The notes: generated from the letters alone by a model not told the origin. Shown: positions 7,816 through 16,889, counted from the stretch's first letter. The stretch: DNA of 44,886 nt from an uncultured Eubacteriales bacterium (GCA_905198865.1 CAJKEB010000012.1:1-44886); one strand, 5' to 3'. Numbers and translations are program-made.

Positions 7816-9204
7816 ATGAAATGGTGTATGAATATAAACACCCTTGCGGAGGTCACAGACGGCACGATACATAACTTAAGCGGTGATGAAATCGTGAAAA
7901 ACGTGGTAAGAGATGACCGTGAAGTTGATGAAGGAACAGTATTTATCGCGCTGTGCGGCGAGAATAACAACGGACACCGGTTTGTAGAGAGAGCCGTTGA
8001 GCGCGGTGCGGTGTGCTGCGTTGTCAACCGTGACGAAGGTGATTTCGGTGCTCTGCCGTATGTTGCGGTGGACGACACCTTTAAGGCGCTTCGCGATATT
8101 GCCGAATATTATCGTGCACAGTTCAATATACCGGTTGTCGGAATAACCGGCAGCGTAGGAAAAACTTCGACAAAGGGAATGATTGCATCTGTCTTGAATC
8201 AGGAATACAACACGCTCAAGACCGAGGGGAATTATAACAATGAGGTCGGTGTTCCGCTTACTCTTTTCAGACTTACCGATGATACAGAGGCCGCGGTTAT
8301 TGAGATGGGAATGAGTGATTTCGGCGAAATTTCGAGATTGACAAATATCACAAAGCCCGATACAGCGGTTATTACCAATATCGGTGTGTCACATATGGAG
8401 AATTTGGGCAGTCGTGAGGGAATTTGCAAGGCAAAGCTTGAAATACTCGAAGGTCTGCCACTTGACGGAACAGTTATTCTCAACGGCGACGATGACTTGC
8501 TTTGGGCAAAAAACGGCGACCTTGACTATGAAACGCTGTATTTTGGTATTGAGAATAAGTCATGCGATGTTATTGCAAAAAATATCAAGCTGTATTCCTG
8601 CGGCAGTGAGTTTGAGGTTAGGATTGACGGACGTGACTATAAGTTTGAAACCAACGTCCCCGGAATACACCATATATATAATGCGCTTGCGGCGATACTT
8701 GTGGGCTATAAATATAATATCAAAATCGAGAGTATGATTAAAGGTGTGCATGATTTCAGACCTGAGGGACTGAGACAGGTTAAGAAGGAATATGATGATT
8801 ATACAGTGATTAATGACTGCTATAATGCTTGTCCGGATTCCATGGAATCGGGCATGGACGTTCTTGTGCTGACCGCGCATGAAAAGGGCGCTCAGGCACG
8901 CCGCGTTGCTTGTCTTGCGGATATGCTTGAGCTTGGCGAGATGTCTGAGCTTCAGCATCGCAAGGTGGGTCAGATGTGCGCCGAGAAGAATATCGACTGC
9001 CTTATCACTATAGGCGAGATGGCAAAGTATATTGCAAAAAGCGCAGAAGAAAACGGCATGAATCCGAGTGATATATATGTGTTTGATGATAATGCGTCCG
9101 CAATAGCAAAGCTGCACAATATTATTAAAAAGGGCGATGTAGTCTGGATAAAAGGCTCGCGCGGTATGCACCTTGAAGAGATTGCCTCAGCACTGGAAAT
9201 GTGA
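7816..9204 (+). CDS. murF: UDP-MurNAc-tripeptide:D-Ala-D-Ala ligase
   Basis: 462-residue Mur ligase that adds D-Ala-D-Ala to complete the UDP-MurNAc-pentapeptide. ATP loop GITGSVGKTSTK starts at Gly109. Other typical blocks are NYNNEVGVPLTLF, VIEMGMSDFGEI and NDCYNACPDSM, the last being a strong MurF marker. ATG 7816 has AAGGAGAG 6-7 bases upstream. A second methionine at residue 5 is possible, but the first is better placed. It precedes mraY, from which it is separated by a repeat-bearing 157-base gap. Confidence 0.96.
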   Translation: MKWCMNINTLAEVTDGTIHNLSGDEIVKNVVRDDREVDEGTVFIALCGENNNGHRFVERAVERGAVCCVVNRDEGDFGALPYVAVDDTFKALRDIAEYYRAQFNIPVVGITGSVGKTSTKGMIASVLNQEYNTLKTEGNYNNEVGVPLTLFRLTDDTEAAVIEMGMSDFGEISRLTNITKPDTAVITNIGVSHMENLGSREGICKAKLEILEGLPLDGTVILNGDDDLLWAKNGDLDYETLYFGIENKSCDVIAKNIKLYSCGSEFEVRIDGRDYKFETNVPGIHHIYNALAAILVGYKYNIKIESMIKGVHDFRPEGLRQVKKEYDDYTVINDCYNACPDSMESGMDVLVLTAHEKGAQARRVACLADMLELGEMSELQHRKVGQMCAEKNIDCLITIGEMAKYIAKSAEENGMNPSDIYVFDDNASAIAKLHNIIKKGDVVWIKGSRGMHLEEIASALEM

Positions 9205-9217
9205 GAATAGCAGTAAC

Positions 9218-9267
9218 TGTAGGGGTGGATAGTATCCGCCTGCGGGCGGCTAATAGCCGCCCCTACA
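9218..9267. repeat. 50-bp REP-like palindromic repeat between murF and mraY
   Basis: Bounded by TGTAGGGG (9218-9225) and CCCCTACA (9260-9267); with one G-T pair the outer arms match over 11 bp. Inside is a second hairpin GGGCGGC/GCCGCCC (9244-9250/9256-9262) and a small GGATA/TATCC inverted repeat. Nested palindromes and an intergenic position fit a short interspersed repeat. Related shorter pieces lie at 3935-3968 and 7760-7776. Confidence 0.7.
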
Positions 9268-9361
9268 TTGAGTTGAGAGGAGCAACCACGGAGCGTATGA
9301 GTTTTTTTGCTTGCAAAAAAGCGATTGAGCGCAGTGTGTTGCGACGACGAGGAGGTTTGTT

Positions 9362-10339
9362 ATGTTAAATTTTATCGGAGGAATAGGAGCGCTTGCTGTG
9401 TCCTTGGTTTTGGGCGCAGTCTTTATACCCATGCTGAGACGGCTTAAGTTCGGTCAGGAAATCCGTGAAGAAGGACCTGCCTGGCACGCTGCAAAATCCG
9501 GAACGCCTACAATGGGCGGTATTATCTTTATAGTGAGTATAGCGGTAATGCTGATAATATCGGTTGCCGCCGGAGCGGTCTTAAAGCTGCCGCTTGGAAA
9601 TCTGATTGACCTGCTGCTTGTGTTCCTGTTATCACTTGCATTCGGCGTTATCGGATTTATTGACGACTATATAAAGGTTGTGAAAAAGCGTAATCTGGGA
9701 CTTACGGCGGCGCAGAAGTTCAGCCTACAGTTTTTGGTTGCGCTGGTTTTTGCAACTCTCGTTGCTGTCGGCGGCGGTACAGGTACGGTAATTGATTTGC
9801 CGTTTACAGATATTGATCTTGATCTTGGCTGGTTCTATATACCGTTTGTTATATTTGTTATGCTTGCCACGGTCAACAGTGTCAATCTGACCGACGGTCT
9901 TGACGGACTGGCAACTTCAATCACTATTGTTGTTGCATTATACTATTTGATTATGTCAAACATTTTGTCCAATCCGGCAATGCTGTTGTTTTCGTCAACA
10001 GTTGTCGGAGCTTTGGCGGGATTTTTATTTTATAACCACAAACCTGCAAAGGTGTTTATGGGCGATACCGGTTCGCTGTTTCTCGGCGGTGCGGTGTGCG
10101 GACTTGCAATTATGCTGAGACAGCCCTTGACTTTGCTTATCGTCGGTCTTGTTTATGTTGTTGAAACACTGTCTGTTATTATGCAGGTTACATCATATAA
10201 GCTCACCGGCAAGCGTATATTTAAAATGTCGCCAATACATCATCATTTTGAGATGTGCGGCTGGAGTGAAGTTAAGATTGTGTGTGTGTTCACAGCTGTT
10301 ACTGCTGTGCTTTGCGCACTTATGCTGTATTTTAAGTAA
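9362..10339 (+). CDS. mraY: Phospho-MurNAc-pentapeptide translocase
   Basis: 325-residue, about ten-helix membrane enzyme that transfers phospho-MurNAc-pentapeptide to undecaprenyl phosphate, making lipid I. Conserved Asp-rich motifs are visible: IDDYIKVVKKRNLGL, NLTDGLDGLA, and the C-terminal histidine cluster SPIHHHFE; FMGDTGSLFLGG is also present. GGAGG lies 6 bases before ATG 9362. A 23-codon reading frame at 9297-9368 overlaps the start but is unproven. The lipid carrier would come from uppS at 26.5 kb. Confidence 0.97.
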   Translation: MLNFIGGIGALAVSLVLGAVFIPMLRRLKFGQEIREEGPAWHAAKSGTPTMGGIIFIVSIAVMLIISVAAGAVLKLPLGNLIDLLLVFLLSLAFGVIGFIDDYIKVVKKRNLGLTAAQKFSLQFLVALVFATLVAVGGGTGTVIDLPFTDIDLDLGWFYIPFVIFVMLATVNSVNLTDGLDGLATSITIVVALYYLIMSNILSNPAMLLFSSTVVGALAGFLFYNHKPAKVFMGDTGSLFLGGAVCGLAIMLRQPLTLLIVGLVYVVETLSVIMQVTSYKLTGKRIFKMSPIHHHFEMCGWSEVKIVCVFTAVTAVLCALMLYFK

Positions 10340-10387
10340 TAGTTTTTAAACCTGGGATTTACAGATATTTGAGAGGAGGCGGTTGTA

Positions 10388-11719
10388 TTGGCGTCATCTG
10401 AAGAAAACAGAATGAACAGAACTAACGGGACTCAGCGCAGAAGGCGTACAGCAGGACAAGACAATAGGCTTTCCTCGGCTCGCGGACGAAGCGGAAGAAA
10501 AACCGAAGCCGCAAGATACCGCAGCATAACTCATGAGAGAAGCGGAGACGAGACCGCCGGCGAAGAGTACGGCTCAGTTCAGAAAAGAGTAAAGTATAAT
10601 GTAAAGAATATTCTGAATATAGGCGGAATTAAAATCAGATACGGAGCGTTTGACTATCAGTTCCTGTTTACAACGATTATTCTTGTAGCGTTTGGACTGG
10701 TGATGCTGTACAGCGCCAGCAGCTCGCGTTCATATGCAAGTACGGGTGACAGTCTGTATTTTGTAAAGGGTCAGCTCGGCGGTCTTGTTATGGGACTTGT
10801 GGCGATGGTTGCCTGCATGGTTGTTGACTACCACGTTTTGGTGCGGTTTTCGCCTATTGTATACGGCATTGGTCTTGTGCTTCTCATATTGGTATTAATT
10901 CCCGGTGTCGGCACAACCACAAACGGCGCAACGCGCTGGGTTTTCGGATTTCAGCCATCGGAGCTTATGAAATTTGCGATGATTATTGTCGTTGCATATT
11001 ATCTCGACAGCAACCAGAAGTATCTCGGCAAGTTTTTCAGAGGATTCTGTCCATGCCTGCTGATTTTGGCGTTTGTCGCAGTTCTACTGATGATGGAACC
11101 GCATTTCAGTGCAACTATACTTGTCGGCTTCACAACGGTTACGATGATGTTCGTTGCCGGCGCAAAGCTTAAGCATTTCGGAATTCTGGCAGTTCCTGTT
11201 GCTGTTATAGGAGTTGTAATGATTGCAATAGAGCCGTACAGATTAACAAGAATATTGTCATTCCTTGACCCGTTTGCAGATAAGCAGGGAGCCGGCTGGC
11301 AGATAGTTCAGTCGCTGTATGCAATCGGTTCCGGCGGAATTTTCGGCGTTGGCTTCGGAAAGAGCCGTCAGAAGTTTATGTCTCTTCCCGAACCGCATAA
11401 TGACTTTATTTTTTCGGTTCTCGCAGAGGAGCTTGGTTGGATAGGCGCAATAATCGTAATAGTTTTGTTTGCGTATTTGGTTTACAGGGGCATAAGGATT
11501 GCGCTTAAAGCTCCGGACTTACTCGGAAGGCTCATCGTAATGGGAGTTGTGGCGCTGATCGGAATACAAGCAGTTATAAATATTGGCGTTGTAACGGCAT
11601 CGCTGCCGGTTACGGGTATGCCGCTTCCGTTTTTCAGCTACGGCGGTACAGCGCTTACGTTTACTCTTGCGGAAATCGGGCTTGTGCTTAACGTCTCGCG
11701 GCAGGAGCGCCTAAATTGA
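10388..11719 (+). CDS. ftsW: SEDS peptidoglycan glycosyltransferase FtsW/SpoVE
   Basis: 443-residue polytopic SEDS polymerase that extends glycan from lipid II together with the class B PBP. AGGAGG at 10374-10379 is 8 bases before TTG 10388, which I take as the start; ATG at residue 9 is the alternative. SEDS marks: MLYSASS in the first helix, FGFQPSELMKF, the periplasmic loop EPHNDFIFSVLAEELG and the final FFSYGGTALTF. Odd: about 85 residues of basic, Arg/Ser-rich cytoplasmic sequence precede the first helix, longer than usual. It could be FtsW (division) or SpoVE (sporulation); position between mraY and murG fits either. Confidence 0.93.
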   Translation: MASSEENRMNRTNGTQRRRRTAGQDNRLSSARGRSGRKTEAARYRSITHERSGDETAGEEYGSVQKRVKYNVKNILNIGGIKIRYGAFDYQFLFTTIILVAFGLVMLYSASSSRSYASTGDSLYFVKGQLGGLVMGLVAMVACMVVDYHVLVRFSPIVYGIGLVLLILVLIPGVGTTTNGATRWVFGFQPSELMKFAMIIVVAYYLDSNQKYLGKFFRGFCPCLLILAFVAVLLMMEPHFSATILVGFTTVTMMFVAGAKLKHFGILAVPVAVIGVVMIAIEPYRLTRILSFLDPFADKQGAGWQIVQSLYAIGSGGIFGVGFGKSRQKFMSLPEPHNDFIFSVLAEELGWIGAIIVIVLFAYLVYRGIRIALKAPDLLGRLIVMGVVALIGIQAVINIGVVTASLPVTGMPLPFFSYGGTALTFTLAEIGLVLNVSRQERLN

Positions 11720-11757
11720 ACAGATTTGCATGATAATAGATTAGGATGATTTGAGTT

Positions 11758-12879
11758 ATGAGGATTTTATTCGCAGGCGGTGGTACGGCGGGGCATATAA
11801 ATCCTGCGCTTGCCATTGCAAATTACATATCCGAAAGAGAAGAAAGCGAAATCGCCTTTGTCGGAACAGAGGAAGGCCTTGAAGCCGAGCTTATACCGCG
11901 GCTTGGACATAAGCTGTCGCTGATTAAAATTCACGGCTTTGAGCGAAAGCTTAATCTACAGAATTTTAAGAATATATTCGAGCTTCCGAAGAGTATAATC
12001 GACTCAAAACGGATTATCCGTGAGTTTAAACCCGACATTGTTATCGGAACGGGCGGTTATGTTTCGGGTCCGGTGCTATATGCGGCGGCAAAGCTGAATA
12101 TACCGACACTTATTCATGAGTCGAACGCATATCCCGGGGTGACGACAAGAATTCTGTCGGGGTGCGTTGATGTTGTTGCCCTCGGCTCTGCGGCGGCAAA
12201 GCAGTATTTGAAAAAGTACAACAAGATTATTCATACCGGTAACCCGGTACGTCCATCGATTTTATCGACCGGTGAGTTTGAGGCTAGAAGGATTTTGAAG
12301 CTTGACGAGCGGCCGTTTATCGTTTTCTTCGGCGGAAGTCTGGGTGCGAGAGATTTTAATACTGCCGTTGTGGACTGGATTTGCGAGGTAGGCGAATTGA
12401 AAAAATACCGTATAATGATGGGAACGGGAAAGTTCTTTCAGTATGATGCGGTTATGGACAGATTTAAAAAGAACGGCTTTGACCTTAATAAGCACGGCGA
12501 TGTAGAGGTCTGCGAATATATTTATGACATGGACGTTGTTATGTCCGCAGCAGATTTGGTCGTTTCAAGAGCCGGAGCAAGTACGCTGAGCGAGCTTACT
12601 GCGCTCGGCAAGCCTGCTGTTTTGGTGCCTTCGCCTTATGTGACGGCAAACCATCAGGAGCATAATGCGCGTGAGCTTGAAAACGCAGGCGCTGCAAAGG
12701 TTATTCTTGAAAAGGATTTCTCGCCGGAGACCCTTAAAAATGCGGTCAGTGAGCTTGTTGACGATAAGCAGAGACTGATTGCAATGAAAAAGGCATCAAA
12801 GAGTATCGGAACAACTTCTGCAACAGACGAGATTTACCGTGAGGCAAAGCGTCTTGTTTCTCTCAGCAGAAAATCATAA
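11758..12879 (+). CDS. murG: UDP-GlcNAc:lipid I GlcNAc transferase MurG
   Basis: 373-residue GT28 glycosyltransferase on the inner face of the membrane, converting lipid I to lipid II. N-terminal glycine loop AGGGTAGHINPALAIA, second loop FFGGSLGAR, and the UDP-GlcNAc site SRAGASTLSELTALGKPAVLVPSP are visible. The start ATG 11758 has only a weak AGGAT upstream, so translation may depend on coupling. A structured 108-base gap separates it from ATG 12988, the first possible start in the murA frame. Confidence 0.96.
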   Translation: MRILFAGGGTAGHINPALAIANYISEREESEIAFVGTEEGLEAELIPRLGHKLSLIKIHGFERKLNLQNFKNIFELPKSIIDSKRIIREFKPDIVIGTGGYVSGPVLYAAAKLNIPTLIHESNAYPGVTTRILSGCVDVVALGSAAAKQYLKKYNKIIHTGNPVRPSILSTGEFEARRILKLDERPFIVFFGGSLGARDFNTAVVDWICEVGELKKYRIMMGTGKFFQYDAVMDRFKKNGFDLNKHGDVEVCEYIYDMDVVMSAADLVVSRAGASTLSELTALGKPAVLVPSPYVTANHQEHNARELENAGAAKVILEKDFSPETLKNAVSELVDDKQRLIAMKKASKSIGTTSATDEIYREAKRLVSLSRKS

Positions 12880-12896
12880 ATTAAATAATATTTCAG

Positions 12897-12935
12897 GACC
12901 CGCCGTGGACAGATAATTGCCGAATTCGGCGGGTC
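12897..12935 (+). promoter_or_regulatory. Two mutually exclusive hairpins between murG and murA
   Basis: GACCCGCCG (12897-12905) pairs with CGGCGGGTC (12927-12935). The perfect palindrome GCCGAATTCGGC (12919-12930) uses part of the same right arm, so both cannot form fully at once. No U-run follows. This could be an attenuation or processing element, or simply a repeat remnant. Confidence 0.4.
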
Positions 12936-13026
12936 GCAGAGTATATTGGCTCAAGTAACAATCTTAGACAGTACAGCATAAGATATTATGAAAAATATTT
13001 TATGTCTGACCGTTGGAGGGATTGTT

Positions 13027-14301
13027 TTGAGTGACGCCGTATTGTCAATTAACGGCAAAAGAAAACTTGTCGGAGAAGTAACGGTTCAGGGTTCCAAAAA
13101 TTCCGCATTGCCGTGTCTGACGGCGTGCGGTTTGTGTGATAAAGGCACTTGCCGCCTTATAAACTGCCCGTACTTGTCGGATGTACATAATACGTTAGAA
13201 ATTCTTGAAGAGCTTGGAGCAAGGTGCACTATAAGCCGTGAAGAAGCGATGGCTGAGGTGTCTGCCGAAAGCCTTTTCGGTGATACCATTTCAGCGGATA
13301 TGATGCACAGAATGCGTTCGTCGATTTTATTTCTCGGCGCGATGCTGTGCCGTACCGGTGAGGCGCATGTCGGATACCCCGGCGGCTGCGCTCTGGGCGC
13401 AAGACCGATAGACTTGCATCTTAAAGCGTTCAAAAAGCTGGGCGTGGAGGTTGAGGACAGCCGCGGCGTTATACATTGCCGTATAAGGGATAGGCTCAAA
13501 CCCGGTTCTGTTTCCTTGATTTGTCCGAGCGTGGGCGCAACCGAAAATATTATTTTGCTGATGGCAAAGTCAGAGGGCGAGACTGTTATCCGCAATGCGG
13601 CAAGAGAACCGGAGATAGTAGATCTGCAAAACTTCATCAACGCAATGGGCGGCAACGTGAAAGGCGCCGGTACTGATACAATTGTCATAAGCGGCGTAAG
13701 TGAGCTTCACGGCGCAGATTTTGAGATTATGCCGGACAGAATAGTGGCGGTTACGTACATGGCTGCGGCGGTCGGCTGCGGCGGCAAAATCCTGCTGCGC
13801 AAGGTCAATCCGGAGCATACCGCTATGTGCAGTTTTGTGCTTCGTGATATGGGTGCAGAGATAGAGTGCATGGATGACGGAATTTGCGTCAGCATGAACG
13901 GGCGTCCCGTTGCAGCTAAGAAGATAAAAACGCTTTATTATCCGGGATTTCCGACAGACGCTCAGCCGCAGTTTATGGCTGTCTCGTCCGTGGCAAAGGG
14001 AACAACGGTATTTGTCGAATCTATTTTTGAAAACCGCTTCAGGCAAGCAGCGGAGCTTTGCCGTATGGGCGCCGATATTGATGTCAATCAGTGCCAGGCA
14101 ACAGTCAGAGGAGTGGACTGTTTGAGCGGTGCGTCTGTTGAGGCGTTTGATCTGCGCGGCGGCGCCGCAATGGCTATTGCAGGACTTATTGCTGACGGAA
14201 ATACACGCATAAGCGGAATCGGGCATATTGAGCGAGGTTATGTTGATGTGGTTTCGGACTTCAAAAGCCTTGGCGCGGATATTGACCTGAAGCTTATATA
14301 G
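13027..14301 (+). CDS. murA: UDP-GlcNAc 1-carboxyvinyltransferase
   Basis: 424-residue EPSP-synthase-fold enzyme that transfers enolpyruvate from PEP to UDP-GlcNAc, the first committed step of peptidoglycan synthesis. The active-site loop YPGGCALGARPIDLH carries Cys121, the residue attacked by fosfomycin. QGSKNSALPCL near the N-terminus and GIGHIERGYVD near the C-terminus are typical. GGAGGG at 13015-13020 is 6 bases before TTG 13027, giving family-typical length; the ATG at 12988 lacks a ribosome-binding site. A second murA elsewhere is common in Firmicutes and cannot be judged here. Confidence 0.95.
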   Translation: MSDAVLSINGKRKLVGEVTVQGSKNSALPCLTACGLCDKGTCRLINCPYLSDVHNTLEILEELGARCTISREEAMAEVSAESLFGDTISADMMHRMRSSILFLGAMLCRTGEAHVGYPGGCALGARPIDLHLKAFKKLGVEVEDSRGVIHCRIRDRLKPGSVSLICPSVGATENIILLMAKSEGETVIRNAAREPEIVDLQNFINAMGGNVKGAGTDTIVISGVSELHGADFEIMPDRIVAVTYMAAAVGCGGKILLRKVNPEHTAMCSFVLRDMGAEIECMDDGICVSMNGRPVAAKKIKTLYYPGFPTDAQPQFMAVSSVAKGTTVFVESIFENRFRQAAELCRMGADIDVNQCQATVRGVDCLSGASVEAFDLRGGAAMAIAGLIADGNTRISGIGHIERGYVDVVSDFKSLGADIDLKLI

Positions 14302-14352
14302 CTTAATTAATATAATTATTATACGACTTAGATAAATATAGGAGTGAAAAAT

Positions 14353-15708
14353 ATGCAAAGACAGAGAAAACTGAGCCGTGAGGAATACGCAAAAAGGCGG
14401 CAGCGGAGGCTTTTTGTACGAAGGATAATCAGCGCGTCAATTCTTGGAATTATCGTGTTGGCGGCCGCGTCTTTGTGTTTTCTGCTGATGGCTCCGACCT
14501 TTAATATTCAAAACGTGGTCTGTGAGGGTAACGATAATATCAGTTCAGAGGCGTTAATAAAAACCGCCGCAGTTCAGACAGGAAAGAATATTTTTCTGAC
14601 GGGTCTTGGCGAAGCCAAGGATAATGTTGAGGACATGGAGTTTGTGGTTGATGCCGAGATAAAACGCAGCCTTCCGAATACTGTGCGGATTATTGTCACA
14701 GAGGAGCAGCCGTCCGCATATTTCAGCGTTGGTTCACAGCTTGTTCTGACGGATTTGTCGGGAAGCGTGATAGAAGTCGTTTTAAGCTCCGATGATGCTG
14801 AGCAAATAGTAAGTTCAAAAATTTCGCCCGAGGAGCCTGAACCGACAGCGACCCCCGAACCGAAAGAGGAAACAGAGGAAGACGATTTAATTTGGGGCTA
14901 TGACGACGACGGCGACCCTATATATAAGATTAACGGCGGACATTATGAGTTTGACGATGACGGAAACAGATATTTCGTAGATGATTCCGCACCTGCATCA
15001 GAATCCGCTTCGCCTGAGTCAACACCTGCGGTTAAAATTCCCGAAAATCCAGCTGATATAAAGTATGATGAACTGCCGAAAACCGACGGCGGCAGAATAA
15101 TATACTGTGCGCCGGTTGTCTATGGCGTAAACTTGCGCACGTTTGAGGAGGGCAGAAGGATAAAAAGTGATGATGAGGGCAAGCTGGAGTCTGTCCTTGG
15201 AGTTCTTAATTCGCTTAATAACTCAGGCCTGCTGAAGCGTGCTACAAAGATTGATGTGGAAAATCCAACTGATGTGAAGGTCTATATCGAAGACAGACTT
15301 GAAATACTGTTCGGAGGCTTTGACGACTTTGAGTATAAGGCGAAATTTGTTGCGTCGGTAATAAACGAAAACCTCTCGAAATATGAACATGCAATTCTGG
15401 ACTTCCGTGATTCCAAGCTGTATGTTCGTTCAGCGGACACAAGCTCTCCGGTAATGATTGATTCGGATAAGAAGTCAGACAGCAAAGACGATGACTCTGA
15501 TGAAGAAGCCGAAGCAAGTCCTTCACCCAATCCAAAGAAGTCGTCAGCGTCAAGCGATGATGAGGATAATTCGGATTCGGACGAGAGCTCAGACGATGAG
15601 GATAATACAAGTGAAAAGAATTCGTCGGGTTCAGTGAATAACTCCGAAAGCTCAGACGGAGCTTCGGCAAAGCACACCCCAACCCCTAAGGTAGGAAGAC
15701 AGAACTAA
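14353..15708 (+). CDS. ftsQ: Cell-division protein FtsQ/DivIB with acidic low-complexity inserts
   Basis: 451 residues. Basic cytoplasmic N-terminus, one transmembrane helix (about 27-47), then a POTRA domain (about 52-120, FNIQNVVCEGNDNISSEALI onward) and a FtsQ beta-domain. AGGAG at 14340-14344 is 8 bases before ATG 14353; the GTG at 14344 overlaps that site. Unusual features: an acidic Pro/Glu/Asp insert at about 153-235 (with PTATPEP) and a Ser/Asp/Glu-rich tail from about residue 372 that ends KHTPTPKVGRQN. The usual DivIB is 260-290 residues. It bridges FtsL/DivIC and the septal synthase. Last gene of the dcw run here; ftsA and ftsZ are not in the window. Confidence 0.85.
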   Translation: MQRQRKLSREEYAKRRQRRLFVRRIISASILGIIVLAAASLCFLLMAPTFNIQNVVCEGNDNISSEALIKTAAVQTGKNIFLTGLGEAKDNVEDMEFVVDAEIKRSLPNTVRIIVTEEQPSAYFSVGSQLVLTDLSGSVIEVVLSSDDAEQIVSSKISPEEPEPTATPEPKEETEEDDLIWGYDDDGDPIYKINGGHYEFDDDGNRYFVDDSAPASESASPESTPAVKIPENPADIKYDELPKTDGGRIIYCAPVVYGVNLRTFEEGRRIKSDDEGKLESVLGVLNSLNNSGLLKRATKIDVENPTDVKVYIEDRLEILFGGFDDFEYKAKFVASVINENLSKYEHAILDFRDSKLYVRSADTSSPVMIDSDKKSDSKDDDSDEEAEASPSPNPKKSSASSDDEDNSDSDESSDDEDNTSEKNSSGSVNNSESSDGASAKHTPTPKVGRQN

Positions 15709-15717
15709 ATAAATATG

Positions 15718-15741
15718 CAGGGGAGCAGCCGCTCCCCTGCG
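15718..15741 (+). terminator. Strong hairpin between convergent ftsQ and ugtP-like genes
   Basis: Perfect 10-bp stem GCAGGGGAGC (15718-15727) / GCTCCCCTGC (15732-15741) with loop AGCC. It sits between two converging stop codons. There is no clean U-run on either side, but its position suggests a shared bidirectional end structure. Confidence 0.6.
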
Positions 15742-15746
15742 GGTGT

Positions 15747-16874
15747 TTACGGATTAAATTTTTTATCGCAGATTTTTTGTACAAACTCAACCAAATCGGT
15801 TGTTGCGTTAGGCTTTGCGAGAAGCTTCATTGACGCTTTCATGTTTTTGGTCTGATTATTGTCCAGGAATAACTGATACACTGCTTCGTCAATAGGTGTT
15901 GTGCTGCTTATCTTCATGGCAGCGCCGGCATTGAGCAAAAACTCAACATTTCTGTCCTCCTGACCGGGAATAGGATTGTTAATCAGCATGGGTATCTGCT
16001 TTGCCAGAGCCTCGCTCGTCGTCAGTCCGCCCGGCTTTGTGATAATGCAGTCGCATGCGTCCATAAAGATGTCTACGTTGTCTACAAATCCGTAATTGAA
16101 TATAGCTTTTTTAAGTTTTAATTTATCGATTTTATTCCGTAGCTTTTTGTTGTTGCCGCATATTGAGACTATCTGAAAGTCCAAATCAAGTTTATCCAGC
16201 TCTGAGATCTCGCTTATTACATTGCCAAAGCCCATGCTTCCGCTCATAACAAGAATTGTACGCTTGTCCGGAAGTCCCAGCTGTTTCCTCGCCTTCTGCT
16301 TGTCAAGCTTTTTGCAGAACTTAGTTGAGATTGGAATCCCGAGCGGCACAAATTTGCTTTCGGGAAAGCCCTTCTTGACGCCCTGAATAGTCAGCCTTTC
16401 ACTCGCCGTTATATAATAGTCCATCAGACTGTCCTCCCAGTATGGGTGTATTGTGAAATCCGTAACTATTCCTATAGTTTTTGCGCCTATGTATTCAATT
16501 GATGATATATAAGTGACCAGCAGAGCGGCAAATATGTGAGTGCATATAATAAAATCGGGCTCTTCGCTTCGGATAAGCTTTATCAGGCTTCGTGACAAAA
16601 CAGAATTAGTAAGTCTGCCGATACCATGCATTCCTATATCCGCCTGAATGTTTCGCTTTTCACACATACGGTATACTCCGCCGTATATCTTTGGAATCTT
16701 TTTTGTTGACATAAGATACAGCCGGTTGACAGAGTCGGATAGTACAGGATTGATGTATTTATATACATCAAGATATTTGCACTCTATGCCGACTTTGTTA
16801 AAATGCTCGCTCAGTACCATTGCCGTTTGGTTGTGTCCCTGACCGGCTGTTATTGATAGAATTAAACCTTTCAT
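15747..16874 (-). CDS. UgtP/MGDG-synthase-like diacylglycerol glycosyltransferase
   Basis: 375-residue GT28-family enzyme, two Rossmann domains. The N-terminal motif SITAGQGHNQTA and following region match the MGDG-synthase/UgtP acceptor domain; the donor domain shows VMSGSMGFGN and KPGGLTTSEALAKQIPMLINNP. Members transfer glucose or galactose from UDP-sugars to diacylglycerol, giving glycolipids that anchor lipoteichoic acid. GGAGG precedes ATG 16874, and only 15 bases separate it from the addA stop, so the two are co-transcribed. The sugar specificity and processivity cannot be read from the sequence, and some family members have other acceptors. Confidence 0.82.
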   Translation of the reverse strand: MKGLILSITAGQGHNQTAMVLSEHFNKVGIECKYLDVYKYINPVLSDSVNRLYLMSTKKIPKIYGGVYRMCEKRNIQADIGMHGIGRLTNSVLSRSLIKLIRSEEPDFIICTHIFAALLVTYISSIEYIGAKTIGIVTDFTIHPYWEDSLMDYYITASERLTIQGVKKGFPESKFVPLGIPISTKFCKKLDKQKARKQLGLPDKRTILVMSGSMGFGNVISEISELDKLDLDFQIVSICGNNKKLRNKIDKLKLKKAIFNYGFVDNVDIFMDACDCIITKPGGLTTSEALAKQIPMLINNPIPGQEDRNVEFLLNAGAAMKISSTTPIDEAVYQLFLDNNQTKNMKASMKLLAKPNATTDLVEFVQKICDKKFNP

Positions 16875-16889
16875 GTTTCCTCCGTATAA

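Noticed and set aside
12988..13026. ATG 12988 as murA start
   Set aside because: No ribosome-binding site; TTG 13027 follows GGAGGG by 6 bases and gives the usual length.
13570..14358. 262-codon minus-strand frame over murA
   Set aside because: Antisense to a well-conserved enzyme gene; composition and lack of start signals mark it as a shadow.
15240..15690. Long open frames on the minus strand over the ftsQ tail
   Set aside because: They arise from the Ser/Asp-rich repeats of ftsQ read in antisense and have no ribosome-binding site or homology.
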